This document shows, one piece after another, positions 8,855 through 18,256 of a stretch of 64,000 bases of DNA; the first letter of the stretch is position 1, and every line of letters starts with the position of its first letter. The stretch comes from Clostridium sp. GTDB lineage: Bacteria > Bacillota > Clostridia > Clostridiales > Clostridiaceae. The position numbers and the translations under genes are program-made. Below the pieces are notes generated by a model that was not told the DNA's origin, ran no database searches, and saw nothing but the letters and a program-made list of their open reading frames with translations. The DNA is taken from the NCBI RefSeq assembly GCF_016650035.1, contig NZ_JAENWM010000003.1:21899-85898 (forward strand), written 5' to 3'.

Positions 8855-10402
8855 ATGTCAAGTAAAGCAAGTAGAAAAAAACAACAAGCCATTAATATTG
8901 CACAATCAAAACAAACGAAACAACCAGACAAACCATTAGAATATTCTCTAGGAGTAGATATGAAATCTGTGGGAACTGGTAATGGAGTAGTGTCAGTATA
9001 TTCAAACGATAATTATACAGCAAGAGGCAATATTAAAGGATATGATGTTGATAGAATATTAATGAATAAGCAAGATAATATGAATCTTATTTACGATTTG
9101 ATGAATTTTTTCGTAGATGCAGATTCTATTTTCAATTCTGTCATAAAAAATGTACTGACTCCATTTAGTGTAGCTTCAGGATGGAAACTACAAGGTTCCT
9201 CTGAAAAGACTAAGGATAAATATAAATTATATTTTAAACAAATCGGATTAAATTCCTTAATGAAAAATATATTTTATGATTTATACCTCTATGGACAATG
9301 TTATTTATATGACCGAGGAGGATTTATTCAAGTATTACCTCCTAAAAGAGTAAGAGTTGCTTCAATATCAGTTTCTGGACAACCAATTTTAGAATATTGT
9401 ATATCTGAATACTCTAATCGTTATGTTGTAGCTAAAGAAGGTTTTATGGACACTATAAAAGAGCAATATAAAGGTTATCCACCTGAAATACTAGAACAAC
9501 TCCAATCCAAAGGTGGAACGTTCGTATCTGGACAAGGACAATATGTTCAATTAGATCCAGAGAATACATATACAATTCAAGTTGAGAAATCAATGTACGA
9601 AAAATATGCTATTCCATTGGGAGTAAGTTGTCTTAAAAGTTTCTCTAAGAAAACACTAATATCAGAATATGAGAATTCACTTTTGAGTATAGGAGCTAAA
9701 AGTTTTCTTCATGTAAAAGTTGGAGATAAAGATATAGTTAAAACAATAGACACAGGAGTATTGACAGATGTTGGTAATATATTCAAACAAGCAATAAACG
9801 GATTTCCACTCGCTATAACTGCTTGGAATGTGGATGCAAATTATATTTCAGTAGATACAAAAGGAATGTTTGATAAGTCTAAATACAATGAAGTTAATAA
9901 TGAAATACTTTCAGGTTGTGGAATATCCCCTATTGTTGCAACAGGTGACTCTAGTTCTAGTAACTTTGCATCAGCAAGTATTAATGTGGGAACCACCGAG
10001 AAACGTATATCTCAAAATCAGAATAGTGTAGTTGAATTTATTGAATGGTTAATGCAAAAGAGGTCATATGAATATAGAATAGCATTAAATAAATTACCAG
10101 TATTTGAATTCAATGCGGTAGATTTACAAAATGATACTAAATTTAAAGATACTGTAGTTGCAATCTATCAACAGGGACTTATTTCTCATGAAACTACTAT
10201 TGAAACTCTTGGATTTGATTATGCTCAAGAAAAAGCTAGAAGAGAAGCAGAAAATAAAAATAAAGTTGAAGAAGTGTTTAAATTACCACCAAATGCCAAT
10301 ACATCGTCATCAGCAGATAATAAAGGTGGAGCTCCAGAAAAACCAGGTGCGAATAAAGATAAATCAGCTACTGGAAAGCAACCTAAACCTTCGGATAAAT
10401 AA
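8855..10402 (+). CDS. portal protein
   Basis: Follows TerL; portal-like size and layout ('NEILSGCGISPIVATGDSSSSNFASASINVGTTEKRI'). Confidence 0.82.
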   Translation: MSSKASRKKQQAINIAQSKQTKQPDKPLEYSLGVDMKSVGTGNGVVSVYSNDNYTARGNIKGYDVDRILMNKQDNMNLIYDLMNFFVDADSIFNSVIKNVLTPFSVASGWKLQGSSEKTKDKYKLYFKQIGLNSLMKNIFYDLYLYGQCYLYDRGGFIQVLPPKRVRVASISVSGQPILEYCISEYSNRYVVAKEGFMDTIKEQYKGYPPEILEQLQSKGGTFVSGQGQYVQLDPENTYTIQVEKSMYEKYAIPLGVSCLKSFSKKTLISEYENSLLSIGAKSFLHVKVGDKDIVKTIDTGVLTDVGNIFKQAINGFPLAITAWNVDANYISVDTKGMFDKSKYNEVNNEILSGCGISPIVATGDSSSSNFASASINVGTTEKRISQNQNSVVEFIEWLMQKRSYEYRIALNKLPVFEFNAVDLQNDTKFKDTVVAIYQQGLISHETTIETLGFDYAQEKARREAENKNKVEEVFKLPPNANTSSSADNKGGAPEKPGANKDKSATGKQPKPSDK

Positions 10403-10441
10403 TTAAATAATACTTTCTATGCAAAGGAGGTGAGATACGAA

Positions 10442-11878
10442 ATGCCTGGGAAAATACAATTTGAATCTAAAGTAATATCTATAGGTTCAGAATCATCGGA
10501 CTTATATATGACACTAGATATGGTATTCCTAGATAACTTAGTAAATTTGAATGGAGTTAAATTCACAGATGAATTTCTATGTGACATTGAAACAAACAAA
10601 TCTGTTTATATAGGACTTCCTTTAGTTGGGGATATGAGTGCATTGGTCGGTGGAAAGTATGATAAACTTACCCACAAATTCAACAAAAAAACTGGAGACT
10701 TTGGGACACAAGCACTTGGTAGTTTCATTGATTTTAGAACAGAAAAAACTGATGACCTAGTTCAATTAATTGCAACAGCAAGAATATGGAAGAGGTTCCC
10801 CTCTGTATGTGCAAGTATTGAAGATTTGTTTAATGATGAAGATGGTTTAAAGTTCAGTTATGAATGTTATGCCAGTAATTATGAAGTTGATTCTGGAATT
10901 AAGATCATAGATAAAGGTGAAAATAATTCTATTTTAAGTAGTTGCATAGTTTCAAACCCTGCAAATCCAAATTCCGTTGGAACACTACTTATTGCTGAAT
11001 TACTAGAATCAGATAATCAAAGCATTAAAGGAGGTGAACAAGGAAATATGCAAAGAAGCAAGGATACTTTTACAGTTGAAAATATGTTTGAAAACTCTAA
11101 AATTAATTTAGCAGAGTTAGATATAAATCAAGTAAAAACGAAATTATTCAATCAACTTAGAGAAAAAATGGAAGATGATTATTGGATGTATGACTCTCAA
11201 GATATGGGAGTAGACTATGTTGTTCTTAAAAACTATAGTACAGCAGAACTAATAAAAGTTGAATTTAGTGTAGTAAATAATGAAATTACAATTTTAGATA
11301 CATATAATGTCGATAAGGCTTATATTAAGAAAGTAATTTCAAGCAATGAGGAGGAAGATTTAATGAAATTAGCTGAATTAGAATTAAAAGTTACTGAATT
11401 AGAAACAGAAATAGCTTCAAAAAATGCAATAATCGAAACAAGCAAAGTAGAATTAGCAAGTGTTAATGAACAGTTAGTTGCTAAAGATGTTGTAGTTGCA
11501 GAGGTAAATGAGAAATTAACTTCAGTATCAGAAACTTTAATAGCAAAAGAAACTGAAATAGCAGAATTTGCTCCAATAAAAGAAGCACATGAAACTATAA
11601 TAGCTGAGAAATCTGCATTAGAATTAGCAGAAAAGAAAACTGCTCTAAAAGAAAAATATACAAAACTTTTAGATGAAAAGGTTATGGCAGAAGTGGAAAT
11701 TGCAGAAGCAATCGAAGCATTAAATGAATCAGTATTAAAAGATGCAGTAATTGAAAAAGCATTGGCATCTGTAGTTGCCCCAATAGTAAAAATAGAAACT
11801 GCATCAAGAATTACAGATACTGTAGTTATTGGAAAAGGTTCAGATCTTTTATCAAAATATATCACTATCAACGAATAA
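10442..11878 (+). CDS. prohead protease-scaffold fusion
   Basis: Protease-like N-terminal half ('SSCIVSNPANPNSVG') followed by long coiled coil; lies between portal and capsid. Confidence 0.6.
   Translation: MPGKIQFESKVISIGSESSDLYMTLDMVFLDNLVNLNGVKFTDEFLCDIETNKSVYIGLPLVGDMSALVGGKYDKLTHKFNKKTGDFGTQALGSFIDFRTEKTDDLVQLIATARIWKRFPSVCASIEDLFNDEDGLKFSYECYASNYEVDSGIKIIDKGENNSILSSCIVSNPANPNSVGTLLIAELLESDNQSIKGGEQGNMQRSKDTFTVENMFENSKINLAELDINQVKTKLFNQLREKMEDDYWMYDSQDMGVDYVVLKNYSTAELIKVEFSVVNNEITILDTYNVDKAYIKKVISSNEEEDLMKLAELELKVTELETEIASKNAIIETSKVELASVNEQLVAKDVVVAEVNEKLTSVSETLIAKETEIAEFAPIKEAHETIIAEKSALELAEKKTALKEKYTKLLDEKVMAEVEIAEAIEALNESVLKDAVIEKALASVVAPIVKIETASRITDTVVIGKGSDLLSKYITINE
11363..11878 (+). 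CDS. internally initiated scaffold protein (predicted)
   Basis: In-frame ATG at 11363 preceded by GAGGAGG with 8-nt spacing inside 10442-11878; product is the coiled-coil half. Confidence 0.5.
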   Translation: MKLAELELKVTELETEIASKNAIIETSKVELASVNEQLVAKDVVVAEVNEKLTSVSETLIAKETEIAEFAPIKEAHETIIAEKSALELAEKKTALKEKYTKLLDEKVMAEVEIAEAIEALNESVLKDAVIEKALASVVAPIVKIETASRITDTVVIGKGSDLLSKYITINE

Positions 11879-11913
11879 TTAAATAATAATAAAATCTTAG
11901 GAGGATTATAAAA

Positions 11914-12351
11914 ATGGCTGGATTTGTAAAAATAGGTAATCATGAATATTTAGGAACAGTAAAGCTTAACGACTCTGTAACTGCTGGTGTAGAAAATGGA
12001 ACATTTGTAACAGTGGACTTCGCAACATCACTTGCTGTACCATGTGCTGCTAATACAGGAGCAGTTTGGTTTGTAGAAAATGAAATAGATACAGTTGAGG
12101 AAGAATACATGAATGGTAACAATCTTGATTTCACAGTAGTAGCAGGTAAATATCTTAAACTAAAGAAATTACTTCCTGGTATGGTATTTGTAACAACTAA
12201 ATTCGCTGGTACTCCTGCTGTTGGAGATGTTTTAGACGTAAGTACAACTGGAATATTAGCTGCTACTACTTTAACTCCGCTACAAAGTTTTACAGTAATT
12301 GAGAAACCTGTATTATGGGGTAAAACTTGTTGCACTTGTATCGCTAACTAG
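11914..12351 (+). CDS. putative capsid decoration/stabilising protein
   Basis: Small protein between scaffold and capsid genes, strong RBS. Confidence 0.5.
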   Translation: MAGFVKIGNHEYLGTVKLNDSVTAGVENGTFVTVDFATSLAVPCAANTGAVWFVENEIDTVEEEYMNGNNLDFTVVAGKYLKLKKLLPGMVFVTTKFAGTPAVGDVLDVSTTGILAATTLTPLQSFTVIEKPVLWGKTCCTCIAN

Positions 12352-12409
12352 TTACAAAGAATTATTATCAACAATTAAACAATAATTAAAATTTTAGGAG
12401 GATATTATA

Positions 12410-13402
12410 ATGGCTAAAAATACTGATAAAGCAATAGAAGTTTTTAGTGCTTCTGTTAGAAGTAAAGAAGTTGACAAAGTAGAAATCGCTGAGGCTAGAG
12501 AGGTTATGCAAAAATTAGCTCAGAACCCAACACCACAAAATAGATATGAAATAGCATCAATAGTTGCTTATACTGTAGAGGATATTGTTAATCAACAAAC
12601 TCAATTCTTAGACTTATTTGCAGATGTAAAAAGAGTTTCACCAAATGAAAAAGCTAAATTTGATGTTAAATTAAAAGGAATCCAAGCATTTTTCTGTGCT
12701 AAAGGTTCAACAGTAGAAAGAAGCAGAATCTATCGTAAGTCTGTTACTCTTGATACTGAAGCAATTGGAGCTAGGCCATCAGTTTCTTTCATGGATCTTG
12801 CACAAGGGAAGGTACAATTTGATGAAATCGTTGGAGATGCTTCATATGAAATGACTAATAAAATAGTAGGAAAAGTTCAATCTGTTCTTGCTACAGGTTT
12901 AGGTGCTATGTCAACTCCTAATTATGGTTCAGGTGCAGGAGTTATAAAAGCTACTTTAGATGCTCAAATATTAGCATTTAGAAGATTAGGAATGTCAGTA
13001 TCTCTTGTTGGAGATTATGCTGTAATAGCTAAATTAGCTGCATTAACTGGATTTACAGCAGTAACAGGTACTTTACAATTTGATCCATCAATCATAAATG
13101 AACAAAATCAGAATGGATTTATAGGAACATATAATGGCTGTTCTGTTATACAACTTGTTAACCCATTTGAAAATGGTTCATTCTCAAGCACAATCTTAAT
13201 GCCTTCAATGCTTTATATCGTTCCATCAGGTGCTGCTTCTATGAGACCTTTAAAAGTTGCAATAGAATCTGATATTCCACCAATGGATGCTATTAATATT
13301 GACGATAGATCATATGAAATGAGATTAGATAAACATTTCGGAAGTGGTCTTGTATTCGGAGATAGAGCATATATGGGAGCATATAAAGATACAAGTTTAT
13401 AA
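12410..13402 (+). CDS. major capsid protein
   Basis: Position, size, strong RBS, downstream terminator; 'MRPLKVAIESDIPPMDAINIDDRSYEMRLDKHFGSGLVFGDRAYMG'. Confidence 0.78.
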   Translation: MAKNTDKAIEVFSASVRSKEVDKVEIAEAREVMQKLAQNPTPQNRYEIASIVAYTVEDIVNQQTQFLDLFADVKRVSPNEKAKFDVKLKGIQAFFCAKGSTVERSRIYRKSVTLDTEAIGARPSVSFMDLAQGKVQFDEIVGDASYEMTNKIVGKVQSVLATGLGAMSTPNYGSGAGVIKATLDAQILAFRRLGMSVSLVGDYAVIAKLAALTGFTAVTGTLQFDPSIINEQNQNGFIGTYNGCSVIQLVNPFENGSFSSTILMPSMLYIVPSGAASMRPLKVAIESDIPPMDAINIDDRSYEMRLDKHFGSGLVFGDRAYMGAYKDTSL

Positions 13403-13406
13403 TCAA

Positions 13407-13434
13407 CTAGAGAGGGTAATTCCTCTCTTTATTT
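13407..13434 (+). terminator. rho-independent terminator after capsid gene
   Basis: AGAGAGG-GTAATT-CCTCTCT TTATTTTT. Confidence 0.75.
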
Positions 13435-13457
13435 TTGAATAAGGGAGATAAGGATAT

Positions 13458-13928
13458 ATGGATAAAAAATATAAAGTATTTAATAGAAATAAATATGATG
13501 TAGGTATTGCATTTATGGATCAAGTTAGAACAATGAATGTTAAATCTGGTTCTTTTGTTTTACTCGCAGAGGATGAAATAGCATTTTTGCATTCAATTTC
13601 AACTACATTTTCAGATAAGGAATTATCAGTAGATGACTTAGATATAAGACAGAATATATTAGGATTTACTGCCAATGAAAAAGTATCTCTGTCATCATCA
13701 GAAATTGTAGTAATATTAAAAAGTGCTTTACCAAAAATGAAGAAAGAATTAGAACTCATAACTGAGGAGAATTTCAAGTATTTAATATTTGAGGAAGCTA
13801 AAAAAATGTATGATGATTTAACTGGGGGAAAGATTGACTTCCTTGCAGAATACTGTAATAAAGATCCAGAAGATTTAAAGCCTGCAAAAGTTGAAGTAGA
13901 AGATAAAAAAACAGGAAAAGGTAAATAA
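13458..13928 (+). CDS. hypothetical head protein
   Basis: ORF in head operon. Confidence 0.55.
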   Translation: MDKKYKVFNRNKYDVGIAFMDQVRTMNVKSGSFVLLAEDEIAFLHSISTTFSDKELSVDDLDIRQNILGFTANEKVSLSSSEIVVILKSALPKMKKELELITEENFKYLIFEEAKKMYDDLTGGKIDFLAEYCNKDPEDLKPAKVEVEDKKTGKGK

Positions 13929-13942
13929 GGGAGTGATAAATT

Positions 13943-14965
13943 GTGAGCAGAACTCTAACTTATGAATTTGTAAAGAACTATATTGAAGTAGAAAGTAAAA
14001 GTAATTGCAAATTAATAAGTACAGAATATGTTAATAATCACACTTTCTTAGATATTCAATGTTCTTGTGGAAATACTTTTCATGTAGGTTATGATGCTTT
14101 TAGAAATTGTAATGTAAGGACTTGTAACGAATGCTCTAATAAAATTAGAAAAACATTAAAACCTAGAAAAAGTTACAACGATATAAAAGAATATATAGAA
14201 ATAACTAGTAACAGTGGTTGTATTCTTTTAACAATTAAAGAAGATTACAAAAATAAAAAACAAAAGATAGAATTACAATGTGCTTGTGGGGATAAATTCG
14301 ATGTTTCCTTTGAAAACTTTGAGAGAAGAAATAAAAGGAAATGTAATAAATGCTCCTTTTCAGAAAGAGCTAATAAAGCGTATTTATCTTATGCAACTGT
14401 TAAAGAAGATATTGAGGGTAAAAATGGAAATGGATGCACATTAATTAGTACAGAATATATCGATGCACACACAAATTTAAATATTAAATGTGCATGTGGA
14501 AATATGTATTCTTGTACTATAAATGATTTCATATCTGACAAACATCAAAAACAATGTGGAGAATGTAGTAAAAAACAATCAAAAGGTGAAGTTAAAATAA
14601 AAAGATATTTAGCTAATAATCATATTTTATTTAAAGAACAATTTATGTTTTCTGATTGCAAAGATATTCTTCCATTGAGATTTGACTTTGCTATTTTAAA
14701 TGACAATTCAACAATAATTAAATTAATTGAGTTTGATGGGCAACAACATTTCAAACCAGTTAGATTTGGAGGAGTGTCAACTGAAAAGGCTTTAATCAGT
14801 TTTAACAGAGCAAAGAGTAATGATGATACGAAAGATAATTATTGTTCAATTAATGACATACCATTATTAAGAATTCCTTATTGGGATTTTAAAAATATAA
14901 AGTCAATCTTAGACAATGAATTCCAAATAGATAGAAAGGAAGTGGGCAGATATGTTGTCGCTTGA
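13943..14965 (+). CDS. Zn-ribbon repeat, PD-(D/E)XK-like homing endonuclease
   Basis: Three 'CxCG-x(n)-CxxC' ribbons, then 'LRFDFAILNDNSTIIKLIEFDGQQHFKPV...PLLRIPYWDF'. Confidence 0.7.
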   Translation: MSRTLTYEFVKNYIEVESKSNCKLISTEYVNNHTFLDIQCSCGNTFHVGYDAFRNCNVRTCNECSNKIRKTLKPRKSYNDIKEYIEITSNSGCILLTIKEDYKNKKQKIELQCACGDKFDVSFENFERRNKRKCNKCSFSERANKAYLSYATVKEDIEGKNGNGCTLISTEYIDAHTNLNIKCACGNMYSCTINDFISDKHQKQCGECSKKQSKGEVKIKRYLANNHILFKEQFMFSDCKDILPLRFDFAILNDNSTIIKLIEFDGQQHFKPVRFGGVSTEKALISFNRAKSNDDTKDNYCSINDIPLLRIPYWDFKNIKSILDNEFQIDRKEVGRYVVA

Positions 14966-15362
14966 TGTTATCAAAACAGATTTAACAAATAAAGTTAAGT
15001 TTCAGCAAGTTCCTATACCTATGACTAGCTCTGATTATTTGGGATTTGTAGTACAGGGACTTAAAAGACTTTATGTGGATGAGGGTATTGAATCTAGTTA
15101 TAGTTTAGATTTTAATGCTACTACCAATATTATCAGCAGAAACTTAACTTTGACAGAGATTGAATATATAACAGTTTCATCTGAAATTGCCTTTAGAAAT
15201 CAAATAAAAGATGATTTAAGCAGTATTGTATCATTCAGCACAAATGCTCTGAGCGTTAGTAATGGTGATAAACCCTTCAAGAATTTAAATGATATTATCA
15301 CAGTTTTAGAATCTCGTCTATCAAAATTAGCGTTTAAATTTACTCACAAGAGTTCATTATGA
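14952..15362 (+). CDS. head-tail connector-like protein
   Basis: Position in morphogenesis operon. Confidence 0.45.
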   Translation: MLSLDVIKTDLTNKVKFQQVPIPMTSSDYLGFVVQGLKRLYVDEGIESSYSLDFNATTNIISRNLTLTEIEYITVSSEIAFRNQIKDDLSSIVSFSTNALSVSNGDKPFKNLNDIITVLESRLSKLAFKFTHKSSL

Positions 15363-15601
15363 TAGTTAAAATTAATATTCGTGATAAGGACTTGGAATTA
15401 GTTGACACAAAAGAATATGATTTCAGAGATTTCTGTGATTTATTATCTCGTAGAGTTACAAGTTGTTTATATTTAATTGAGGATTGTTTGGATACTGAAT
15501 CCCCTGTTGAGTTTAAAGATATTAGAAGTAATATTCTTGATGTTGCAGGAGAAATTCGTAGATTACCAATTGATATTCAATTTCCAAAGGATGTGATTTA
15601 A
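15359..15601 (+). CDS. hypothetical head-tail protein
   Basis: Overlapping ORF in operon. Confidence 0.5.
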   Translation: MIVKINIRDKDLELVDTKEYDFRDFCDLLSRRVTSCLYLIEDCLDTESPVEFKDIRSNILDVAGEIRRLPIDIQFPKDVI

Positions 15602-16233
15602 TGAGATTTTATATTCCACCAAATTTACAATCTGATTTCAGTTCGAGTATTCGTGATTTAGGAATTGACTGTATTCTCAATTTCAGTTTAACAAATAAAG
15701 TTAGAATTAGAATGGATAAAGTTAATTACAAGACAAAAAATGGAGTAGTTTCCGGTGATGAAGTAATATTTGCAGAATTATCATCTAATCTAAAAATAGG
15801 AGATTATATCCAATTTAAGGAGGAAATACTTCTGATAAATCAAGTTAAAACTAATCAATTTCCTCAGTGTTATGAAATTTCTGCTAGTGCTTGTAACACA
15901 AAATTTGATATTACAAGATATTATGCAGAGGAATATAATTCTAGTGGAGTTATTACTAAAGCAGCAGGTAATTATCCTGTGGTAAGTAGTTTGTACTGTA
16001 TTACAACTATGGGGAGTTTTGAGTTTGATACTTCTACTGGAAGTGTTGGAATTATTCCGAGTGATGTAATTTCGTGTAGTTGTCAAGTTAATACTTTAAC
16101 TAAAACTATTATTGAAGGAGATAAATTTCTTTGGTTTAATGATAGTTATATGGTTACGAGTTTGGATTATAGTTCTGTTGATTTGGATGGACTTGATGGA
16201 ATATTGACTATTCATGCGAAGAAAGTGATATAG
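15601..16233 (+). CDS. head closure/neck-like protein
   Basis: Position in operon. Confidence 0.45.
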   Translation: MRFYIPPNLQSDFSSSIRDLGIDCILNFSLTNKVRIRMDKVNYKTKNGVVSGDEVIFAELSSNLKIGDYIQFKEEILLINQVKTNQFPQCYEISASACNTKFDITRYYAEEYNSSGVITKAAGNYPVVSSLYCITTMGSFEFDTSTGSVGIIPSDVISCSCQVNTLTKTIIEGDKFLWFNDSYMVTSLDYSSVDLDGLDGILTIHAKKVI

Positions 16234-16267
16234 GAATTATAAAAATATTGTTTGAAAGGAGAAATTA

Positions 16268-17116
16268 ATGGATTGTAAAGGTGGTATTTATAAAATATTA
16301 AATCTAGTCAATGGTAAGATGTATGTAGGAAGTTCTATTAATCTAAAAAAAAGAAAAGAAAAACATTTTAGTCAGCTTAAGAATAACCGTCATTCTAATC
16401 GCCATCTTCAAAGTGCTTATAACAAAGATGGAAAAGAAAATTTTAAATGGATTATTTTAGAAGATGTGATTGACAATTCAACAATACTATCCAGAGAGCA
16501 ATATTGGATTGATTTTTATGGTAGTTCTAATTGTGAGGTGGGTTATAATTTAGCACCTATAGCCGGAAATTGCTTAGGAGTTAAATATTCAGATGAAATA
16601 AAGCAGAGAATGAGCATAAATCATAAGGCATTAAATTTAGTTGGTGAAAAAAGTTCAAAATTTGGAACTCATCCCTCAAAGGAAACACTAAAATTAATGA
16701 GTGAATCTAATAGTGGAGAAAAATCTTACAAAGCTTTATTAACAAATGATCAAGTAAAAGAAATCAAAAGAATGATAATGGCTGGATTTGATAATATTGA
16801 AATAGGAAAAAAATATGGAGTTAGTAAAGAATTTGTAAGTGCAATAAAAAACGGAGCCAGTTGGAAAAATGTTAATGTAGAAGGAATCAGCAGAGATGAT
16901 TTAAGAAACAAAAATAATAGAAATCAAGTTGGAGAAAATAATCATAATTCAAAACTTACGAAAGAAGATGTTATACAAATAAAAATCATGTTAAAAGAAG
17001 GATTAATCTATAAAGAAATAGCATCTGTATTTAATGTTAGTACAGGTATAGTCGGCTTGATAAAACGTGAAGGAATCTATAAAGATATCCTTATTCCTGA
17101 CATCAGTGTGGCTTAA
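16268..17116 (+). CDS. GIY-YIG homing endonuclease
   Basis: 'GGIYKILNLVNGKMYVGSSINLKKRKEKHFSQL' plus C-terminal HTH-like repeats. Confidence 0.9.
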   Translation: MDCKGGIYKILNLVNGKMYVGSSINLKKRKEKHFSQLKNNRHSNRHLQSAYNKDGKENFKWIILEDVIDNSTILSREQYWIDFYGSSNCEVGYNLAPIAGNCLGVKYSDEIKQRMSINHKALNLVGEKSSKFGTHPSKETLKLMSESNSGEKSYKALLTNDQVKEIKRMIMAGFDNIEIGKKYGVSKEFVSAIKNGASWKNVNVEGISRDDLRNKNNRNQVGENNHNSKLTKEDVIQIKIMLKEGLIYKEIASVFNVSTGIVGLIKREGIYKDILIPDISVA

Positions 17117-17117
17117 T

Positions 17118-17717
17118 ATGCATTTACAATTTGATGAAAAGAAATTAATTAATGACATAATTAAAAACTTAAATCATGAACTGGATATTGTAGCAAAAGT
17201 CCTAATTGAATTTATGATTGGTGAGCTTTCACAAACTCACATAAACCCCAACAATCCTGAAATGAACGAATGGAGATTAAACATCATAGAAGCATTAAAA
17301 TTTAGGGCTGTAGCAGTCTCAGGACAGCTTGTTCGTGAAATTGGTATATTAGAACAAGGAAATGAAGGGTTAATGGCACAAGCTCTCTCGTTGGAATTCG
17401 GTACAGGCTCCAAAATTAATAGTACTGCCAATCCTTGGTATGGTGAATTTATATCTAGTGAATATTATCATGACAGTCGTGAAGGTACAAAAATGTGGAC
17501 ATTACCAGGAGAAGACGTTTTCGATCCTCTCAGTGGAACGTGGGCTGAATCTAAAGCCACCAATAGAACTAGTATGGATTTTATGGCACAAGATCCAAGT
17601 TTATATTGGACGAATGTATTTGGGAATAGTGCTATTATGGCACAGACATATTTTGACAAAGGTATAGATAATGCTATAAATAGAATTGATTTTAGTAATT
17701 ATTTAATAGTAAAGTAG
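17118..17717 (+). CDS. HK97-gp10-like tail completion protein
   Basis: Position; 'EFGTGSKINSTANPWYGEF'; ATG at 17118 preferred to the 17067 ORF start. Confidence 0.5.
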   Translation: MHLQFDEKKLINDIIKNLNHELDIVAKVLIEFMIGELSQTHINPNNPEMNEWRLNIIEALKFRAVAVSGQLVREIGILEQGNEGLMAQALSLEFGTGSKINSTANPWYGEFISSEYYHDSREGTKMWTLPGEDVFDPLSGTWAESKATNRTSMDFMAQDPSLYWTNVFGNSAIMAQTYFDKGIDNAINRIDFSNYLIVK

Positions 17718-17729
17718 GTAGGTGATTAT

Positions 17730-18182
17730 ATGGCTGGAATTGCATCGGATTATGGTGCTTTTATGGAACTGTTAATGAATGATAATGATTTAAAAACTCT
17801 AATGCTAGTACCTCAAAATGTATTTACTAATTTTGCAGAACTTAGAATTAAGTATTTTGTTGAAGCTTTTATATCAGACGTAGAAGTAGTACCGGATACG
17901 TGCAGGTTATTAATTAAAAATGCACCTATGAATTCTACAAATAATATGATGGTTAAAGAAAATAACATAATCATTGAAGTTTTTGTTCCAAATGAGAAAG
18001 ATAGATTAGGAAATTTTGAAAGAAGAACTAATCAAATATTAGATAAATTAATTAAAATGTTCCATAGACAATTAGTAAACGATAGAAAATTTAATTTAGA
18101 AGCAAGTAATGAATTAACATCTTCTGTTATAGGATATAAAAGATCATATGTAATGTTCAGTTACAAAAGAGTATTCAGTTAA
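17730..18182 (+). CDS. tail terminator-like protein
   Basis: Position between gp10-like and major tail genes. Confidence 0.45.
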   Translation: MAGIASDYGAFMELLMNDNDLKTLMLVPQNVFTNFAELRIKYFVEAFISDVEVVPDTCRLLIKNAPMNSTNNMMVKENNIIIEVFVPNEKDRLGNFERRTNQILDKLIKMFHRQLVNDRKFNLEASNELTSSVIGYKRSYVMFSYKRVFS

Positions 18183-18189
18183 AAAATAG

Positions 18190-18212
18190 AGACTAGTGAT
18201 AGTCTTTTTATT
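18190..18212 (+). terminator. rho-independent terminator
   Basis: GACTA-GTGA-TAGTC TTTTTATTTT. Confidence 0.7.
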
Positions 18213-18256
18213 TTATATAAAAATAGAAATAATATAATATTAGGAGGAATTTAATA

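Noticed and set aside
10158-10406. 82-aa ORF overlapping the portal C-terminus
   Set aside because: Out-of-frame in Lys/Asn-rich sequence; no RBS.
11320-11943. 207-aa antisense ORF
   Set aside because: Mirror of the low-complexity coiled-coil coding region of 10442-11878; no RBS or homology signal.
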